Positions 7,919 through 9,354 of a stretch of DNA of 9,354 nucleotides are shown here, piece after piece. Numbering within the stretch: the stretch's first letter is position 1; every line of letters begins with the position of its first letter. Under the pieces are notes generated by a model that did no database searches, was not told where the DNA came from, and saw only the letters and a program-made list of their open reading frames with translations. The position numbers and the translations under genes were made by a program. The stretch is taken from assembly GCA_030950865.1 (NCBI GenBank), contig JAUZQR010000432.1, positions 1 to 9,354 of the forward strand, in the 5' to 3' direction. The stretch comes from Mariprofundaceae bacterium (lineage in GTDB: Bacteria; Pseudomonadota; Zetaproteobacteria; Mariprofundales; Mariprofundaceae).

Positions 7919-7942
7919 ATTAACTTTATATATCAAGTTAAT
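7919..7942. promoter_or_regulatory. Probable LysR operator: 24-bp near-perfect palindrome
   Basis: ATTAACTT (7919-7926) and AAGTTAAT (7935-7942) are perfect inverted repeats around the core TATATATC. Only the T7927/C7934 pair breaks symmetry over all 24 bp. The site begins six bases before the lysR ATG, so a bound protein would block lysR expression (autorepression). LysR sites are usually interrupted dyads with a T-N11-A core; the spacing here is even-numbered, so it is not a textbook copy. The role is inferred from position. Confidence 0.5.
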
Positions 7943-7969
7943 AAAAACAATATATTTTTTATATATCAA
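7925..7969 (+). repeat. 12-bp direct repeat TTTATATATCAA, two copies 33 bp apart
   Basis: Identical copies lie at 7925-7936 and 7958-7969. The 33-bp step is close to three helical turns, placing both on the same face of DNA. The first copy overlaps the palindrome; a further TATCAA follows directly at 7970-7975. In the surrounding 52 bases only about five are G or C. This fits a two-site regulator-binding region, but AT-rich DNA gives chance repeats easily. Confidence 0.45.
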
Positions 7970-8005
7970 TATCAAGGCTACTATTTGCATATCAGGTATG
8001 TATAG

Positions 8006-8011
8006 AAGGAG
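8006..8011 (+). promoter_or_regulatory. Ribosome binding site of the glutathionyl-hydroquinone reductase gene
   Basis: AAGGAG five bases before ATG 8017 is a strong Shine-Dalgarno and fixes this start. It contrasts with the weak sites of the divergent lysR arm. No convincing -35/-10 pair is visible upstream, as is common for activator-dependent promoters. Confidence 0.75.
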
Positions 8012-8016
8012 TTGTT

Positions 8017-8961
8017 ATGGGATTGTTGGTAGATGGTGTGTGGCATGACCAATGGTATGATACCAAGTCCACTGGTGGTAAATTTGAGCGTAAGGCATCG
8101 CAATTTCGTAATCAGATTACACAAGATGGTGATTTCTCAGCTATAGAAGGGCGTTATCATCTGTATGTTTCATTGGCATGCCCTTGGGCGCACCGCACAC
8201 TTATTTTTCGTAAACTAAAAGGCTTGGAAAAGCTAATTGATGTGACGGTTGTCAGCCCTTATATGTTGGAGAGTGGTTGGCAATTTGATATGCCTGAGCC
8301 GTTGTATGGTTTTGATTATGCACATCAAATTTATAGTAAGGCTGACCCGCATTATTCAGGGCGAGTGACGGTGCCGATTCTTTGGGACAAACAGCGCGAA
8401 ACCATTGTTTGCAACGAATCGGCAGAAATTATTCGTATGTTCAATAGTGAATTTAATACGCTAACAGGTAATAACGATGATTATTACCCCCAAGCCTTGC
8501 GTAGTGAGATTGATGCTATCAATGCCTTTGTATATGAGAATATTAATAATGGCGTGTATCGCTGTGGTTTTGCTACCGCACAAGATGCTTATGATGAAGC
8601 CTTTGATGCGTTGTTTGCAGCTTTGGATGAAGTTGAGCTGCGTTTAAGCAAGCAGCGGTATTTGGTTGCTGATGTATTAACCGAAGCAGACTGGCGTTTG
8701 TTTACCACCTTGATTCGTTTTGATGCGGTTTATGTTGGACATTTTAAATGTAATCGCCAACGTATTGCTGATTACCCCAACTTATCGAACTATTTACGAG
8801 AGTTGTATCAATATTCAAACGTGAGTGAGACAGTGAATATGCAGCATATCAAACAGCATTATTATGCCAGTCATGAGAGCATTAACCCAACACGGATTAT
8901 TCCCAAAGGCCCCGATTTGAACTTTAATAAACCACATGACCGAAATAGGAGTTTTGTATGA
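8017..8961 (+). CDS. yqjG: Glutathionyl-hydroquinone reductase (Xi-class GST, YqjG/EcmA-like)
   Basis: A 314-residue Xi-class glutathione transferase, the size expected for E. coli YqjG (328). These cytoplasmic enzymes use glutathione to reduce glutathionyl-hydroquinones to hydroquinones. The catalytic Cys is C55 in SLACPWAHRTL (52-62). Further family marks are W88 in ESGWQF, VTVPILWD (117-124), NESAEIIRMFN (133-143), YRCGF (181-185), YLVADVLTEADWRLF (215-229), RFDAVYVGHFKCN (234-246) and HYYASHESINPTRIIPKGP (281-299). W88, Y181 and one of the Tyr in HYY correspond to the Trp and Tyr residues that line the active site of YqjG, judged by motif position only. It is the first gene of a plus-strand operon: its TGA overlaps the next ATG as ATGA. 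It is probably regulated by the divergent LysR protein, as the shared 103-base region suggests. The symbol is by family similarity. Confidence 0.95.
   Translation: MGLLVDGVWHDQWYDTKSTGGKFERKASQFRNQITQDGDFSAIEGRYHLYVSLACPWAHRTLIFRKLKGLEKLIDVTVVSPYMLESGWQFDMPEPLYGFDYAHQIYSKADPHYSGRVTVPILWDKQRETIVCNESAEIIRMFNSEFNTLTGNNDDYYPQALRSEIDAINAFVYENINNGVYRCGFATAQDAYDEAFDALFAALDEVELRLSKQRYLVADVLTEADWRLFTTLIRFDAVYVGHFKCNRQRIADYPNLSNYLRELYQYSNVSETVNMQHIKQHYYASHESINPTRIIPKGPDLNFNKPHDRNRSFV
8947..8951 (+). promoter_or_regulatory. Ribosome binding site of the CDGSH gene
   Basis: AGGAG lies inside the end of the reductase gene, six bases before ATG 8958. It supports that start and the four-base overlap. Confidence 0.6.
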
Positions 8962-9212
8962 GTGAATCTAAAAAACAAGCTTGGCAGCAAGAACCATTTG
9001 TTGTGGAGGTAAAACGCGGCGATACAAAATGTTATTGCATGTGTGGTTTAACGAAAACGCCGCCTTTTTGTGATGGTGCGCATAAAAATATTGAAGGGGA
9101 GCACCATGATGTCCCGATGGTTGTTCGTTATGATAAAGACCAAACTGTGTATGTATGCGGATGCCGAAAATCAGCGAACCTACCATTTTGTGACGGCACG
9201 CATAAAAAGTGA
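8958..9212 (+). CDS. Dual CDGSH-type iron-sulfur protein
   Basis: An 84-residue protein made almost entirely of two CDGSH iron-sulfur motifs (C-x-C-x2-S/T-x3-P-x-C-D-G-x-H). The first is C27-M-C29-GLTKTPPF-C38-DGA-H42, the second C67-G-C69-RKSANLPF-C78-DGT-H82. Each should hold a [2Fe-2S] cluster with three Cys and one His, as in mitoNEET-like proteins, so two clusters per chain are likely. The extra C25 makes the first motif read CYCMC. There is no membrane anchor or signal peptide, so it should be soluble and cytoplasmic. Family members are implicated in electron or cluster transfer; the partner is not known. It overlaps the reductase gene as ATGA and the following cytochrome gene as GTGA, so all three are probably co-translated. 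Identity as a CDGSH protein is firm, its role is inference. Confidence 0.95.
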   Translation: MSESKKQAWQQEPFVVEVKRGDTKCYCMCGLTKTPPFCDGAHKNIEGEHHDVPMVVRYDKDQTVYVCGCRKSANLPFCDGTHKK

Positions 9213-9354
9213 CATCGGCTTTTAATACGAAAGATAGTTATGGCTGGGTATCGATTGGCATACACTGGCTGATGGCGCTGATGATTTTTGGCATGTTTGC
9301 ATTGGGACTATGGATGGTAGGTTTAAGTTATTATGATACTTGGTATCACGATGC
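9209..9354 (+). CDS. Cytochrome b561, N-terminal fragment cut by right edge
   Basis: The frame is open from GTG 9209 to the window end, giving 48 full codons. It reads VTSAFNTKDSYGWVSIG, then IHWLMALMIFGMFALG, then LWMVGLSYYDTWYHDA. This matches the start of bacterial cytochrome b561 proteins (typically about 180 residues, four helices, two b-hemes): a short polar tail with a Y-G/D-x-V-S-I motif, H19 in HWLMAL as a likely heme ligand in helix 1, and GLWMV...LSYYD at the outer end. Such proteins pass electrons between membrane quinones and acceptors, for example superoxide. An in-frame stop at 9203-9205 excludes an earlier start. The GTG shares GTGA with the stop of the CDGSH gene, and no other ATG lies before the helix. 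No Shine-Dalgarno is evident, so coupling to the upstream gene is likely. Confidence 0.8.
   Translation, partial: MTSAFNTKDSYGWVSIGIHWLMALMIFGMFALGLWMVGLSYYDTWYHD

Noticed and set aside
7950..7966. ATATAT - T5 - ATATAT as a second palindrome in the lysR control region
   Set aside because: ATATAT is self-complementary, so symmetry is trivial in this composition; the longer flanks do not match.
1..9354. Mobile element, phage, defence system, CRISPR array or RNA gene
   Set aside because: All long frames are assigned to housekeeping, regulatory or redox families; no transposase, integrase, spaced repeats, tRNA cloverleaf or rRNA segment was seen.

Overview
The window reads as an ordinary chromosomal segment of a glutathione-using proteobacterium, probably gamma- or zeta-proteobacterial, of low to moderate GC. 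This rests on two glutathione S-transferase-family proteins, an RF3 gene (prfC), a three-domain DNA polymerase I with an intact proofreading site, a LysR regulator and a cytochrome b561. I cannot name the species. There are no tRNA or rRNA genes, insertion sequences, prophage genes or CRISPR arrays. Coding density is very high, and the longest stretch without a gene is 187 bases (745-931).

Layout. (1) Positions 1-744, minus strand: the first 248 codons of prfC, running off the left edge. (2) Positions 932-1483, plus strand, divergent from prfC: a cytoplasmic peroxiredoxin-like/thioredoxin-fold protein with a CNHC motif. (3) Positions 1480-7913, minus strand: five genes in a row, transcribed lysR > small [2Fe-2S] thioredoxin-like ferredoxin > GST > polA > membrane hybrid histidine kinase. 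The first three are packed tightly. polA follows after 26 bases and the kinase after a further 66. The kinase and the thioredoxin-like gene converge so closely that their stop codons overlap. (4) Positions 7914-8016: a very AT-rich divergent control region holding a nearly perfect 24-bp palindrome and a 12-bp direct repeat spaced 33 bp apart. (5) Positions 8017-9354, plus strand: glutathionyl-hydroquinone reductase (YqjG/Xi-class GST) > dual-CDGSH iron-sulfur protein > cytochrome b561, cut by the right edge. These three are joined by an ATGA and a GTGA overlap.

How they fit together. The right-hand 3 kb looks like a compact redox locus. A LysR regulator sits divergently to a glutathione-dependent quinone reductase, and both arms carry small iron-sulfur proteins and a second glutathione-family enzyme, with a quinone-linked cytochrome b at the end. 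A reasonable inference is a quinone/electrophile stress or electron-transfer module controlled by the LysR protein from the shared intergenic region. This recalls E. coli, where yqjG lies near the LysR gene yhaJ. polA and prfC are housekeeping genes. The kinase has a six-helix membrane sensor of no family I recognise and no visible partner regulator. I see no clearly new defence or mobile system; the most interesting points are the redox cluster and its operator-like repeats.
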